Shown: positions 1-11,499, numbered from the stretch's first letter. The stretch: DNA of 64,000 nt from Apricaphanius iberus (GCA_028564705.1 JAPXFQ010000189.1:1267501-1331500); one strand, 5' to 3'. The notes: generated by a model from the sequence alone, not told the origin. Program-made: numbers and translations.

Positions 1-500
1 AAAACTCTCTCCATCTTTCCAAATAAGCAAATAAAATACAATTACTCATACACTAAGCTGATTTGAACATGACATTGCTGCTCATTTACCCATTTATGAA
101 GTACAGTGTGTCTCTATTTAATGCTTTAAGTACTTGGTGAGGACCAACCGCATCTTTAATATCCACACTTGTTAGTGAGCGACGCAACCAATCCTTGACC
201 TTGAGCAAAACAAGTCGCTTCTCCCCAGAGCAACATTGTGTTCATTTGCTCGTGGTTTTACCAACATAATTAAAAATGAGCCCATTGAAGAGACTTTTTG
301 TGCAAAATGAGACAAAAGAATGCCAAACATCATCCAAGTTTAAGCTGGGAGTAAGTTAGAGCGGCTGCAAAGGATAATTTCGGAGCCGTTTCATATTACA
401 ATTATTATGTTTTAACAATATAAGCTGGAAGATGGCATCTAATATTTATTGTAATTAATAATTTTTCAGGTTGACTTTTTTTCTTTTTCTGATTATCTGT
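1..500. other. Unannotated AT-rich DNA
   Basis: I see no gene, RNA or recognisable transposon here. The sequence is AT-rich and of ordinary complexity. Its right edge runs into a retroposon tail whose 5' limit cannot be fixed by eye. Confidence 0.5.
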
Positions 501-504
501 TTTC

Positions 505-590
505 TTAATTCATGCAACTGTGAAGAACTTTGAATTGCCTTGTGTATGAATTGTGCTCTACAAATAAACTTGCCTTGCCTTGCCTTGCCT
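505..590 (+). repeat. 3' tail of an L2-type LINE (or derived SINE) with TTGCC repeats
   Basis: The stretch reads as a typical fish non-LTR 3' end: 'aactttgaattgcctt', then 'gctctacaaataaact', closing in about four TTGCC units (569-590). L2-clade LINEs and SINEs that borrow their tails end in short tandem repeats of this kind. Only the tail is recognisable, so this is a severely 5'-truncated copy in plus orientation. The left boundary is a guess. Confidence 0.6.
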
Positions 591-1779
591 AATCGCTTTA
601 TTAGTGTGTGAAATATATACACCTATATATAAATTCTCATATTATGACAAATCCATTGAGGCTTTCTGTGTTTTGTTAAGCCAATGTGATAAAACAGCTG
701 CCTTTATTTTGTTATCCTTAGAAAGAAAATACACAATGAAGTTAGGATATTATCTCAATGTAAGAGACACCATTTTCCCTTTTTTTGCACAATAAAGAGA
801 GCTGAAAATAATACTTTGCTATGAATGCATCTAAATTTAAAATATTGAAAAGAAACCTGATAATTCCTCAGCCTAATATTACTGTAGAATGAACATAAAC
901 AGTATGGATGTATCAGTATGTGCAGAGTGTGTGTAAAAAACGATTTTATCGCTGTCCTACAATCATTGGTTTCCCTGCTGTTAATAACACCTTTACTGAT
1001 ATGTGACTTCTTGGTCTTCTGCTATGATGTTTCGTTTCACAAGGTCAAAACATATGGAGGAAGATCTTTGACTATTCCTCTTTTTTTAAAACGCTTGTTC
1101 ACTCTTAGCCTCTCTTCTCTTTATCTCATCCTACGGTTTAAAAAAAAGATTTAAATCTGTTGACTCAGATGGCCATAAAAGAAGGTTAGTATTATGCTAT
1201 GTGAACCATTTCTTTCGATTTGGTCATATATTTGTTTGGTCATATAATATTCTTCATATTTTTTTGTCCAAAATTCTCTAGTACATCTAAAAGTCCATGA
1301 TGCCATAGTCCAAAACAACTTACTCATCTGTTTGTTTCATGCCAACTCCACCTCGAGTGACAAAAAGCTCAATCTTATCTGACCTGAGCTCACTCTTCCA
1401 GTATTATTTATGACACTCTTCCCACTTTTTGTTCCTTCCTTAGATTCTCAGCTCCAGTTAGATCTGGAATTTGACTGAGCTCCAAAGGCCGAAGCATATT
1501 CTGCAACAAGAACAGAGAAATTTTAATGACAATACCAAGACAAAGAATGCACTCAATTTTTATCAGTACATTTCATACTTCACAAACAATCAAGTGCAGC
1601 ACAGTGAAAACCAGTGATTTAAGGTTCTGAATCCTCTTAACAGCCGTGAAAACTACATTTCCTGTTCCACAATTGTGCTTCAAACTGACCATGAGTCAAC
1701 AGTTATATTTTGTTGAAATTTGTTTTTAAATGAAAATATCGAATCTACCTTCTAGGTGAAACTCGGTGACGTCTTATTG
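591..1779. other. Unannotated AT-rich DNA
   Basis: No coding exon, RNA or identifiable mobile element is visible. The short open frames at 580-795 and 918-1154 have no recognisable domain and lie in AT-rich sequence, so I treat them as chance. Confidence 0.5.
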
Positions 1780-1950
1780 TTACCTCCGCCAAGGAGGCTA
1801 TGTTTTTACCAGGATTTTTTATATGTATCTGCCTGTTAACAACATAAATCAAAAGGTTGCCGTTGTATTTTTATAAAACTTTCAGGAAATCACAATAACA
1901 ATAGTTAATTAACTAATAACAATATCAGTGTGAATGCGGCTGCTAAAGGT
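1780..1950 (+). repeat. Dispersed repeat of the CTCCGCCAAGGAGG type
   Basis: The left end 'TTACCTCCGCCAAGGAGG' followed by 'ctatgtttttacc', and downstream 'aaaactttcaggaaat' and 'aatgcggctgctaaagg', match a short interspersed repeat I recognise from many animal genomes. It has no coding capacity and its superfamily is not clear to me. The copy is diverged and the right boundary is approximate. Confidence 0.45.
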
Positions 1951-2269
1951 ATGATTTTATGATCAAGTAAGAAAAGATAAAGAAAACTCCTTGAGTTCTC
2001 TTCAAGTTCTTTTTTGTTTTCAAAAATTTGTTTTGAAATGTTTTCAAAAAATCAGATATTAAGAAACAAAAGGATACAACAAAGCACCGTTGTTTTATTG
2101 CAATTTTTCTTTTTGCTGAAATGCTCTTTGTTGTCAATACAACACCGTTTGCTCACAGCTGCTCTCAAAGGTCCATCAGCCCTTTTGTTCTTACACTCAA
2201 CTGATGGATGGAGGGGTGGGAGACTAAAAAGTTTAAGGGCATACTTGATTCAAATATTGATCACCTCTT

Positions 2270-2720
2270 AGGTATTTGCCTTTTCCCTAAAATTGATTCC
2301 AAAAGAATCATCCTAATCACAAAGACAGATCTGCGTTATAGGCAGATCAGATGTGGTGCGGTCATGTAATGAACACCCCAAAGCCTCAGTGTTTTGTGCT
2401 GGAGCCCTCATGGTCTCCTCCGAAGCTCCTAATTGAGAAATTAATGCAGAAAAATCAATTGGCCTAAAGTTTTCTGTACGATACGCTCCTGAAGGCTTCA
2501 AGTGAGGAAGAATCAATGCTTTCCACATGGGCGGCTGTACAGCTTCCTCCCTCTTTTGTTTATGTGCTCATAGCTGGAGGTTTTCCGATATATGAATTGC
2601 AAATGAAATAAACATTAACGAGTGTTCCACCTTTTGAGCATCCCATGTGCCATCAGATGCATATTTCGGGGCATGAAATCTTAAAATTAACCATCGCTTA
2701 GGTGTTACTTGGGCTTTCTA
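2270..2720. promoter_or_regulatory. Candidate conserved non-coding element
   Basis: This is complex, non-repetitive sequence with alternating GC-balanced and AT-rich blocks and several homeodomain-like cores: TAATTGA at 2430-2436, ATTAATG at 2440-2446 and TCAATT at 2455-2460. It does not resemble any repeat in the window. Regulatory function, perhaps for tcf7l2 or vti1a, is inferred from texture and presumed position only. No alignment was possible. Confidence 0.3.
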
Positions 2721-2799
2721 GAAGTGGGGACGTATTATGTAGAAAATACAGCCTTCACCAGCAACACTTTTGAGCTTGGTCTTATTTACACTTCAAAAT

Positions 2800-3030
2800 G
2801 AGGATCTTTTAGCAGTCTGTGATCATCTGCGGCATTTTATTTTATATCAGGCTGTTCTCTACATCTGTTTTGCCTTGAGGACGCCATGTCAATTGAGGGC
2901 CATTTTGAAAGCTCACCACATCGCCCTCATCATTTCATTTAAAAAGACACAACATCGAATTCCCTTTGACGCAGCCGTCTTTTTCCAGTTTAGGACACAT
3001 CAGCTCTTTGGGTCTTGAGGCAGGAGGAAA
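2800..3030. promoter_or_regulatory. Candidate conserved non-coding element
   Basis: The sequence has high complexity and no repeat signature, with motifs such as TCAATTGAGGGCC and TTTAAAAAGACAC. The two short overlapping open frames here (2770-3018 and 2966-3238) are in different frames and show no domain. A ten-base C run follows at 3072-3081. The assignment rests on texture alone. Confidence 0.25.
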
Positions 3031-3279
3031 AATGGAGAACTTAAGGCCACAGTGGACGTTAGACAGCTGCCCCCCCCCCCTCAAATTTACGGTCATGAGC
3101 AGGGGAAAGTGGGCATTTACTCATGGTTGGTGGATGGGTGGAAAACGAATGCCGTGTTCGTCTTTGTGCTCGTTAACCACCTTCCAAATTCATCATAAGC
3201 CCTGGGATCAGATCACAGTAATATTTGATCAATATTAATAAGGATAGGCAAACTCCTCCAGTAATTACCACAGTCTCTG

Positions 3280-3600
3280 GGCTTTGATTTGGACCATTAC
3301 TAACGCCTCTGCATCTTTAGATTAAAAAAAGCGACCCCCTTTTATTTTGTAACATTAAATCCCGACATGCATCTTCTAAAAGCTCTAATAAGACAAAGAT
3401 AAGATTTGCATCCCCATACAAGTGTCTTTTTCAATTGATTAGGAAGCCGCCATTGATGTGTGAGAAATTGATGTTTTCCTCTGTTCTTAAGGGCGGCTAA
3501 TAGAAGGGGCGGGCTTCGAGGAGGAGACTTTGCCTCTTTGATCTTCAATCAGTAAAAAATCCCACTTCTTCTTTGTCAGGCTATATTTGGTAAATAACAG
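3280..3600. promoter_or_regulatory. Candidate regulatory element with a TCF/LEF-type site
   Basis: This is non-repetitive DNA containing CTTTGATC at 3536-3543, which matches the core preferred by TCF/LEF HMG-box proteins (A/T-A/T-CAAAG on the other strand). It also has a GATA core in 'aaagataagattt' and a CAATTGATTA block near 3432. If tcf7l2 lies just beyond the left edge, an autoregulatory input is conceivable. A single site is weak evidence. Confidence 0.3.
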
Positions 3601-3779
3601 TGACAATCTGCGTGGGCCTAGAAACGGAAAAGAGTGGGGGAGAGGGAAAGTGGATGTGTGGAAGCGATAAAGAGGGATTGGTGAGAATGGAGGGAAAAGG
3701 GCATAAATACTTTGCTTGTTAAATTATAAAATGGTAAATGGCCCGTGTTTGTATAAAGTGAGATAAGATTATCCTAAAT

Positions 3780-4180
3780 GCATAAAAGTTTCGAATGACA
3801 CCCTCCGGTGTCGTCAGCTCACATGGCCGACAGTGGCAAATATTTCCTGTCCTCTTTGCCTGAGTGACGCCTCATCACATCATAAACGACAATCCTCTAA
3901 TTGGGCCCCATGAAAAACAACGGATGGATGTGAGAAATGAAATAAATCAGTCTGCAGATATGGTTGCCAAAAGGCCTGTTGGCCTGTAGGTCTCTGCTTT
4001 TTTTAAATGTCTTCTTGATGCATCTGCAAAAACTAATAGTTGGCGGACACGCACTCTGAACAGATGCATAAGACATCTTGCACGTCCCACGCATATTTGT
4101 GCAGCACATCATTGCTGTCTGGCACTTTTTATTCAGATTCTCAGTTATGTTGATCGTGCTCATACAGAGCAATAATTGGC
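3780..4180. promoter_or_regulatory. Candidate conserved non-coding element
   Basis: This is high-complexity sequence with no transposon similarity, including 'catcataaacgacaatcc', 'ctaattgggcccc' and 'ctaatagttggcggac'. The 91-codon minus-strand frame at 3897-4172 is cysteine-containing but shows no domain or splice context, so I do not call a gene. Regulatory function is inference from texture. Confidence 0.28.
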
Positions 4181-4550
4181 AACAGAGCCATGTGAGCTAT
4201 GGGATGCAATAAACAAAGATACAGAGTGAAAAGGGGCTTTTCAAATGTCACCTGCAGACAGCATGAAGATAAAGATGAGATGCCATCAGGTTCTTTACTC
4301 TTGCTCTCTAGGAAATATTGATTCTGTTACTATTTTTATTGATTTAGATGGAAAGATTGTCACACGATTCCCTGTTAGACTAGCAGCTGTTCATCCTCAC
4401 ATAAACAAATAAAACATAGCACTTTATTTGTATCAACCTGTCATGTTGTGAATTTTGTGTTCCCAGTTGCATTGTTGTGACCGTTGCCTTACAGAAAGAC
4501 ATTTCTGGATTTGTTTGCTGATTTGTGGTCTTTCATTCATTTACAAGTTG

Positions 4551-4642
4551 TCTCCAGGTACTCTGGCTTCCTCCCACAGTCTAAAAACTCTCTCAATATT
4601 ACCCTAGGTATGAGTGTGTGCTTGCATGGTTTGTCCTATGAC
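4551..4642 (+). repeat. SINE fragment, same family as 22625-22932
   Basis: 'tctggcttcctcccacagtc' and 'ggtatgagtgtgtgcttgca' align with the middle of the more complete SINE at 22.6 kb ('ccggcttcctcccacagtcc', 'ggtgtgagtgtgtgcatgg'). Both the tRNA-like head and the GGATGG tail are missing. The fragment runs directly into a Tc1 relic. Confidence 0.65.
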
Positions 4643-4662
4643 GGACAGAGGCCTCTCGCCAA

Positions 4663-5010
4663 ACGACTGGCAGCATCATGCTGTGGGGATGTTTTTTGGA
4701 AACTTGACTTTTAAAGGATTGATGACAGCAAGGATGTACAGAGATATCCTTGATTAGAGCCTACTCCAGGACTCGTTGGACTTCACAGTTGGCCAAAAGT
4801 TCATCTTCTAACAGCATGACGACTGTTTGTACACAGGTAAATGACAGAGTGGCTTCAGAAAGACTGAATGAATCGTCTTTAGAGGCCCAGCAAGAGCCTA
4901 CACTTGAACCTGATTTATCATTAACAAGGAAATCTAAAAATGGCTGTGAACTGACACTCCAAATCCAACCTGTTGGAGCTTGAATAGTTGGGAAGCTGAA
5001 TTAAAGTAGG
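4663..5010 (+). mobile_element. Tc1-like transposase relic (3' half)
   Basis: The block opens with the hallmark 'ggcagcatcatgctgtgggg' of fish Tc1-like transposases (Gly-Ser-Ile-Met-Leu-Trp-Gly). Recognisable decayed pieces follow: the FxQQDND-type block around 4797-4835, the 'glu-trp-leu...leu-glu-trp-pro' segment around 4850-4890, the 'pro-asp-leu-asn-pro' segment near 4900-4920, and the 'leu-lys-met-ala-val' to 'pro-thr-asn-leu' block near 4930-4980. Stops and frameshifts break the frame. The 77-codon open frame at 4750-4983 is a fragment of this relic. No terminal inverted repeats are visible. Confidence 0.8.
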
Positions 5011-6540
5011 TGTGTTAAGCCAACTTTAATATCAATTCATATTGCCCAGGCTGTCAGCTGCTCAGGCAGCTCAATATTCCATTTAGTGGCTCATTCATTT
5101 ACCACTGCATCCCCTCAGTTGTCCTGACAACAGTATCGGCATTCTTTCAACCAGTCCTGGTGTTTCTCAGACATGATCCAGGTGGTATTTTGACTGTAAT
5201 TTCGCTTTCGGCTATTTCTATTACAGTGTCAGATGTTTTATCTTTTTTTTTGTCCAAACCAATGTTCTGACAATTAATCTTTCACATCACTGTGGAGAAA
5301 TTCGAACTCATCTTTGATCATTCCTTTAGGGTTTGGCTCATGTAAGAACATTTAAATGAGAATGTTTTTTTTTAAAACAGTACAACAGTTATGTACCACA
5401 TTTATAATGGAAAATAAAAACTAGATCCTCACATTAAGCAACAAAAAACACAAAAAGATTTAATTGCAAAAGCTTGAGCTCACTAGCTGAAAATCCAACA
5501 GTTTAGTTACAGGAGATGGTACAACTGCAACGGTTAGCAAGACAAGCAGGGAGCTGGAGATGAGGCCAGAAACTGAGGGAGCTTGGTGGGAGGATGTGGA
5601 GAGGCTGTGGAGAGGCTTGGGGCTGGCTCCAGGCAGAGGAGACAGCAGCAAAGATTCGGAGGCCTGGGATCAACGAAATAAAAACCCACAGAAAAAAACT
5701 CAATAAACCCCAATGGATGGCAGGAAGAAAGACTAAAAAAGCCTTCAATACATGCAAACACTCATTTATAACCCCTAAGGAACAAATAGGTTGATTGGGT
5801 AATTTTGGTATCAACTAACATGAGGATGAACCTGAAGGGCATGTACAGAATTATTTTGTATAGGATCGTGTCAGGTAGATTGGGCCACATTTTGACAACT
5901 GTACACCTATCAAACCTTTTTTTGTTTTGAGAACTCTCACGACAACGGTTGGAAATCATTTGCGGACATTGTCCGTACAAAATCAAACGGCTAGGAGGCT
6001 CAAACGTGAAGTGGCTTATCTTATGTGATGGCCCAATTTTCCTGATGTCACCCTACTCCTCAATTTAAGCTGTTAAATCATGCACATCAGGGGAGTGCAC
6101 AGTAAGGAAGGAAACTATTGCTGAGTTACTTTAAAAGAGGATAATACCACTCAGTTCATAGTAGAAACATCACACCAATGTTTTTAGGATTAAAACCCAG
6201 ACAACTGCAGATTAAAGACTGATTTTATCAAATATGATGTGACATGTTTGTAGTTGATCAACAACACAAGTAAGACTGTGGAATTGAAAATCTGGCAGAA
6301 GATGCAATGAATATTCCTGTTTTAACGATCACCTCTCTTAATGCATTCATTACAATATTTTTATGATGCTTTATTTATTTAACTAAGCTGATATGTGCAT
6401 GTAAGATTTCCAAATACCAGGACCGAATGACCTCCACAGTGTAATCACGGTGTTGTATTGATTTTGTAATTTGCGAGTGAGTCATGAATATGGATTGAAG
6501 GAAAAAGGCTCTAGCAAAAAAAAAAAAAAAAAACACAAAA
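5011..6540. other. Unannotated DNA
   Basis: No gene or clear transposon is visible. The interval holds a purine-rich stretch around 5560-5650 that produces several overlapping chance frames on both strands, and an 18-base A run at 6516-6533. Confidence 0.5.
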
Positions 6541-6999
6541 CAGCATTTTAGACAGAAAGCACGCAGCAGACGAGTCTGACTTTATTCCCTCCTCAAACTG
6601 AGAGCAGAGAAGGTTGCAAGAAGTGTCAAGACGGTGCTGAAGCTGAGAGGCTCCGGTGAGGATGGAGGGGGGATTCGTGTAGTGGTTACCGGCTCACTGA
6701 AGCCTCTGACCCGGGGACCGGCAGCCGCTTAAATGTAACTCAAGCCAAAAAAGTATACATAAGAGGATCTTTTCTTCCTGCCCACGTACATGAAAAGTTG
6801 TGCTGCTTCATTCAGTCTAAAGATGGGTCATTTCTCCAAACATCTCAAAGCTGAAGCGATTCAACATAAAATTCACACACGAGCAGCCAATGTCCAAATA
6901 AACATTTAAAAAAAATGTTTGCTCTTAAAAACAGGATAGTTCTGTCTTTCCCGAGTTAGCTGAACCGAAACAGCAGCACAAAGACAAAGAAAACGCAGA

Positions 7000-7500
7000 G
7001 AGAAAAAAACTTTGTCGTCTTTCATGGGGAATAAAAATTTCAGGAGAGCTGCTGATCTCCGATCCCTGCAGGTCCATTAGTGGCCCCCCTGCGCCCCTGC
7101 CGCCACGGGAGAGGGGTAAAAAACCTGTGTCACAAAGTCTGTTTTCTAACAGAGCCTCATCAGCATATTTGAATAATACATAGTGCTTATAAGCATATTA
7201 AATGGAGAGTGGCTACGCGTCATTTGAAGACAGAGATTAGACCTTCCCAGTTAATTATAAAGATGTCAAGTGTCAGCGGTTGAACCCAAGCCCCAAGGTC
7301 GCCCCCTTTAGTTTAGTGATTATATGCACAAACTATAGATAAAGTGTCATCATACAGGCTATTAAGGTGCTGAGGCTTAAAGAGAGACTTCCCCTTGACT
7401 GTATTATTATGCAGAATCTGTCAAGGGAGGAAAACGAGACCAAGAACGCTTAATGGTTTCTGAAACAGTTACCCCACTCAGCTATATGCACGGGATTAAT
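7000..7500. promoter_or_regulatory. Candidate conserved non-coding element
   Basis: A GC-rich segment (about 7060-7120) is followed by AT-rich but non-repetitive sequence with TTAATTATAA at 7251-7260 and blocks such as 'agcatattaaatggagag' and 'cagttaattataaagatg'. This texture is typical of vertebrate developmental enhancers, but conservation was not tested. Sequence at 6590-6740 just upstream is also GC-balanced and unassigned. Confidence 0.3.
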
Positions 7501-7949
7501 AGAAAGGTTTGATTGATGTTAACTTGCTAAATTAGCTGGCTTAGTCTTTTAGGGTTCTGTTATCTTTTGAGTTGAAATGCCTCTGACTGAGACATTAGGA
7601 GCATGAAGGCTTGCAGTGCCAGTCAGATACACTTTTCCATTACCTATTAGGATTTTGCTCTTTTCTTTTTCAAGGTGAACCGCTTCTTCAAAATAAAATA
7701 ATGTTTTAAAAACAAAGACTAGGTGCACAGATCAGATTTTTATCGCAGAACTAATTTGGAAAAAGTCCTTCAGTAATTTCTTGGGAAACCACGTGTTTTT
7801 TCTGTTGCCATCAACAGCCCTATGTTGTAATTTAGGCTGAACATTAAACCCTCCATCTTATAAGAAAAGATACAATTTATTCAAATTAGTTGCTTTCCTT
7901 TAATAGGGCTGAGAAGTATCCTTATATTGGTCCATTTCTATCCATTCAA

Positions 7950-8720
7950 ACACCAGTACTAGTTTGTGTTGAGGATCATTTTCCTGTTCGCTTGAATCGA
8001 ACTATAGTTGTTTGCCGAGAAAGTCTGGTTCTTTTGGGAAGATGTGAATGGGCAATCGAACTCTGATTCGGACCAAACAAGCAACCTTTAGTCCGCAGAA
8101 AAAAAATAAGTCTTGGTTTGACTGTATACGTGAATGGTAAGTGAACCAGGGTGCACTAAAAGTAGGAACAGACTATTATGTAGGGCATCCTGGGTAAATA
8201 CAATCTGAACAACGGCACACGTAGGAAAGATATATGCTGGATTTCGTACATACCTTCAAGGTCCATAAGGAGGACATCTGTGGGGGAAGTTATATGTGGG
8301 CGGTCCTACTCACAGCACACTGCCTCATATGGAGCCGTCTCAGCCGTCTTGTGTAAAAAACATCATTCTCCATAGTCCTCCACCTCATTCTGAGTTGCTG
8401 CAGCAGTATTTATCTGACATATTAGCCAAACACAACAGAGCAATCTTAAAACCGCTGAGGTGTTCTGTTCCTCCATGTTAGTTAATATTTCAAAGTATTG
8501 TGAAGTTTCCCCCGCTGCAAGAAGTGCAGCACCACCACATTGCACAACAGGCATAGAGGTGAAATTGTTGCTCAAAGCTTTGGACTGTCTGACAAAAAGC
8601 CAGTGTGAATGCGAACGGCACCAGCTAAAACATCAACAATGTTAAGATTTTCGTCCCCAAACGAAATTAGTCTACCAGACTATCAGATGTGAACTCTGTC
8701 AAACTGTTAATTTGAGGTGA
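7950..8720. mobile_element. Putative degenerate DNA transposon, non-autonomous
   Basis: Left-side blocks ('gaatcgaactatagttg', 'gaactctgattcggacc') and right-side blocks ('gtgtgaatgcgaacgg', 'cgtccccaaacgaaatt', 'cagatgtgaactctg') resemble the ends of a common fish DNA-element family with GAAC/GTTC-rich termini. There is no transposase and the boundaries are approximate. The superfamily is uncertain. Confidence 0.35.
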
Positions 8721-8767
8721 TGTCAAATAATTTGAGAGGGGTCCTACTTAAATATCCTGAAAATGGT

Positions 8768-9000
8768 CCCACAGGATGATGCTGTCATCACCATGCTTGA
8801 CAGGTCGTCCTGTGAGTTTCACTTTGACACCACCTAAGAATCTTCCTCCCATTGTGATAAAAAAACTTTAATATTTTGATCTTGCCTGACCATTGCATGT
8901 AGAGGAAGTTTAACTTGTCCATTTTTTTTGCTGGAGATTTCATTCTGAATAAAAATAGTTGTCTCTCCACTATCTGAACTTTAGGGTTATTGTAACAGAA
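8768..9000 (-). mobile_element. Tc1-like transposon fragment, minus strand
   Basis: 'acaggatgatgctgtcatca' followed by 'ccatgcttgaca' is the reverse complement of the Tc1 hallmark (catggtggtggcagcatcatgctg, decayed). The following 'cctgaccattgcatgtag' would lie upstream in the transposase. The remainder is too diverged to align by eye. There is no inverted terminal repeat. Confidence 0.5.
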
Positions 9001-9169
9001 CTTCACTATATGCATGTGTCTTCACTTCTAGTGGCCGGCCGACAATATCATTTTTTGGGAGATTTGAGGAACCAACCGTGTACCTGTCTGGGGATATGTA
9101 CCCAGGAATGGCCTGAGAGTCATTGCGCAGGACTTGCAACTCAGAGAGAATTGATTTGACGAGTTGCTG

Positions 9170-9285
9170 GTGAAACGAAACAGAAGAATCCTCTTGGATG
9201 AGAGAAAAAACATTTTCAAGACAACAAGAAAAGTCATTTTGCCTTCATTTGTCCTGGATGACTGAGAATCTACACCTACGGTTGA
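9170..9285 (+). mobile_element. Penelope-like element pseudo-LTR fragment with a decayed hammerhead motif
   Basis: 'cctcttggatgagag', 'ttttcaagacaacaagaaaa', 'ttgccttcatttgtcctgg' and 'atgactgagaatctacac' follow the order of fish Penelope-like pseudo-LTRs and parallel the arms at 12500-12660 and 13647-13805. The hammerhead core present in those arms is lost here: CTGATGA has become CAGAAGA and GAAAC has become AAAAC. This is a third, older or divergent copy. Confidence 0.6.
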
Positions 9286-9584
9286 TAAAAACATAGTATA
9301 GAAATGTAGCAACCATCCGTTGCTTCCTTTGGCAATTTCTTATTCTCTGCTCCTGCGGATGCCTTTTCGCCCAGATCAGTGACGCCAACCTCTGCTGAAA
9401 CAGTTATGACATTTGTATATCCTTGCAAATTACTTAAACTGACATTTTTGTATGAAGACACAATGGCTGAAAGGACCAGTCCAACAGATTACACCATCAG
9501 GGGAAAATCTGGTTGCCGGTACCTGGGTTGTTCCTTAACATCCTTACATATTTCCCTGGAATTTTGGGGTGAAATAGTTAAAAC

Positions 9585-9690
9585 TTCAAAACAGCTTTGG
9601 ACTTACCCCTAGACAATGTTCCCAAACAAACATCAAAGCTGGTCACAGCATGGATAAAGCAGACTAACATTAAGTTTCTGGAATGATGTC
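9585..9690 (+). mobile_element. Tc1/mariner-type transposase fragment
   Basis: 'gacaatgttcccaaacaaac' then 'tggataaagcagactaacat' and 'taagtttctggaatg' correspond to the segment of a long-spacer Tc1-like transposase from the asp-asn-val-pro-lys block to the 'leu-leu-glu-trp' block. Only about 100 bases are recognisable. Sequence at 9320-9580 may belong to the same insertion. Confidence 0.45.
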
Positions 9691-10075
9691 CACAGTATGC
9701 ATTTTCAAAGTCAAAAGGCTGTCTTTAAAAGATGAGTTCAAGCCAGGACACAAAGACATTTTAATCAAAACTATGATTTCTAATGAGAATAATGATCAAA
9801 TAAGCAGGCAGAACAATTTCAAAAACTTGTTGATAATGAGAAAATGTCTGTGGTTTCTCTTCTAAGTGCTACAACAATAAGTCACAATTTACATCTCCTA
9901 GTTTTAAAAAAAAACGTAACAGTAAATTTAAAATTGTGCACTCAACTCTTGTTTTTAAAAATAAATAAAATTGTATCTTGCACATAGCAATAAGATAACC
10001 AGACCCATGATGATTGTATGAAAATTCCCCGCCAGCACTGGATATGAGTTTGTTTTGGGTCATTATTGCACTATT
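9691..10075. other. Unannotated AT-rich DNA
   Basis: Nothing recognisable is present. Short chance frames at 9683-9865 and 9869-10063 lack any domain. Confidence 0.5.
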
Positions 10076-10079
10076 ATGA

Positions 10080-10300
10080 CCTGATCAGCTAAGCAGAGCA
10101 GCCTAGTGGAAAAAGCAGCATGGGCCGGAGAGAGCGCCTTGGGTTCACCTTGACAGGACCGCCAGTCAAATGAATCAGCCCTCTCTGTGTTCCTGTCAAT
10201 CCGATCCCCCCCTCTGAAGTTAATTTAAAGGGAGGAGTGGCGGCTCACTAGTTCCTAACAGGTAAGAGGGGCCCATATTATCAGCCCTCAGAGAGAGCAG
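10080..10300. promoter_or_regulatory. Candidate conserved non-coding element
   Basis: GC-balanced, non-repetitive sequence next to a long CA repeat, with blocks 'ccttgacaggaccgccagtc' and 'gaagttaatttaaaggg'. There is no open frame with a domain. Candidate by texture only. Confidence 0.25.
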
Positions 10301-10370
10301 GGCAGGAGTCTGATGTGCTCTTTCAACTGTACTAAACTGCCTGTACTGTAGCTCAGCACTCTGGCTGACT

Positions 10371-10391
10371 ACACACACCCACACACACACA

Positions 10392-10443
<52 letters not shown>

Positions 10444-10447
10444 CACA
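10371..10447 (+). repeat. (CA)n microsatellite
   Basis: About 77 bases of AC dinucleotides with interruptions (ACCC and ACGC units). It generates the Cys-Val repeat in the 159-codon minus-strand frame at 10220-10699, which is therefore not a gene. Confidence 0.95.
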
Positions 10448-10449
10448 TT

Positions 10450-11495
10450 TATATATACAACCCCTTTTGATGGCTGAAAAAGAAATGAAAAAATAGGAAG
10501 AGGAGAAAAATAAACGTATGATGAGAGGAATTAACATGGAAATGAAGATGTACAGAAACAAAAAGATTAAAAGAATAAGAGTGTGATTAAATCTTGGCCA
10601 TGCTTTGGGAGAGCAGAAGACAGAACGGAAACATAAAAGAGCAGCAGGGAGAGCTGGATGTGAAAGCAAGAGACAGAATGGTATGTTTTCAGGAGACACA
10701 ATGCAACAGACTTTCCGAATTTGAGAAACACATTAACAGGCTATAACAGTTTGTTTTGGTTTCAGGGAGCAAACACAATATCCTCCATTTCAACCATCAT
10801 GCATTCTTCACCCCACACACACATGCAAGCAAACCCTGCATGAGGCCCCGTACGAGACTTCCTTGCTTCCTCAATATTTCATGGGATGGGCCCATGCTGA
10901 CTAACTCAAGGCCATGCAAGCAGTTCTCCCTAACCAGCCGGAGCGCTCACAATCTGCTTCCCAGCTGCCAATATCCACCATCATGAAAACAATAATATTT
11001 AGCTGCACTTCCCAGGAATCGGTTGAAAAATACAAAGAACAGCAAACCACAGAAAATAAATTCCATTAAATATAAGCAATGCAAAAATTTCCATTATCTT
11101 CTAAAGGTCAGTAAAGGCTTTAGGTCTGAAACTGGTATGCGTTCTTGATTGCATGAAGTTACCTAATGCAAAGCTTTTCTGTGGAAATGTTGTTTCCATT
11201 CTCCCCTGATGGTGATCATTGCAAGTGTAGCCAACTCAATAAAGTCAGAGAGTTAGCAATAATTCCATTCATAAAATGGAAAGGTTCTATGTCCCAGAGA
11301 CGAATGCCTTTTAAGTAAAAAGTATGCATCAACCCAAGGATAAAAGCAAAAGACCTTGTGAAAATACTGGTTCAAGGTGGCAAGTGTCATTATTTACAGT
11401 AAAATGAGTCATGTAACAGAGAGTACATTACATTCAACCAATAACCCATTCAAAATTGGAAGATTCGTAATAACCCGGTCATGCAGAGCCAATGA
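10450..11495. other. Unannotated DNA
   Basis: A purine-rich segment (10480-10700) is followed by mixed sequence. The stretch 10840-10985 is relatively GC-rich and complex and could be a weak non-coding element candidate. No exon or transposon is recognised. Confidence 0.45.
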
Positions 11496-11499
11496 CATA

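Noticed and set aside
10371..10447. Regular repeats considered as a CRISPR array
   Set aside because: The dinucleotide repeat has no spacers, and the genome is vertebrate.
10220..10699. 159-codon minus-strand frame with a Cys-Val repeat
   Set aside because: The frame passes through the (CA)n microsatellite, and the remainder shows no domain.
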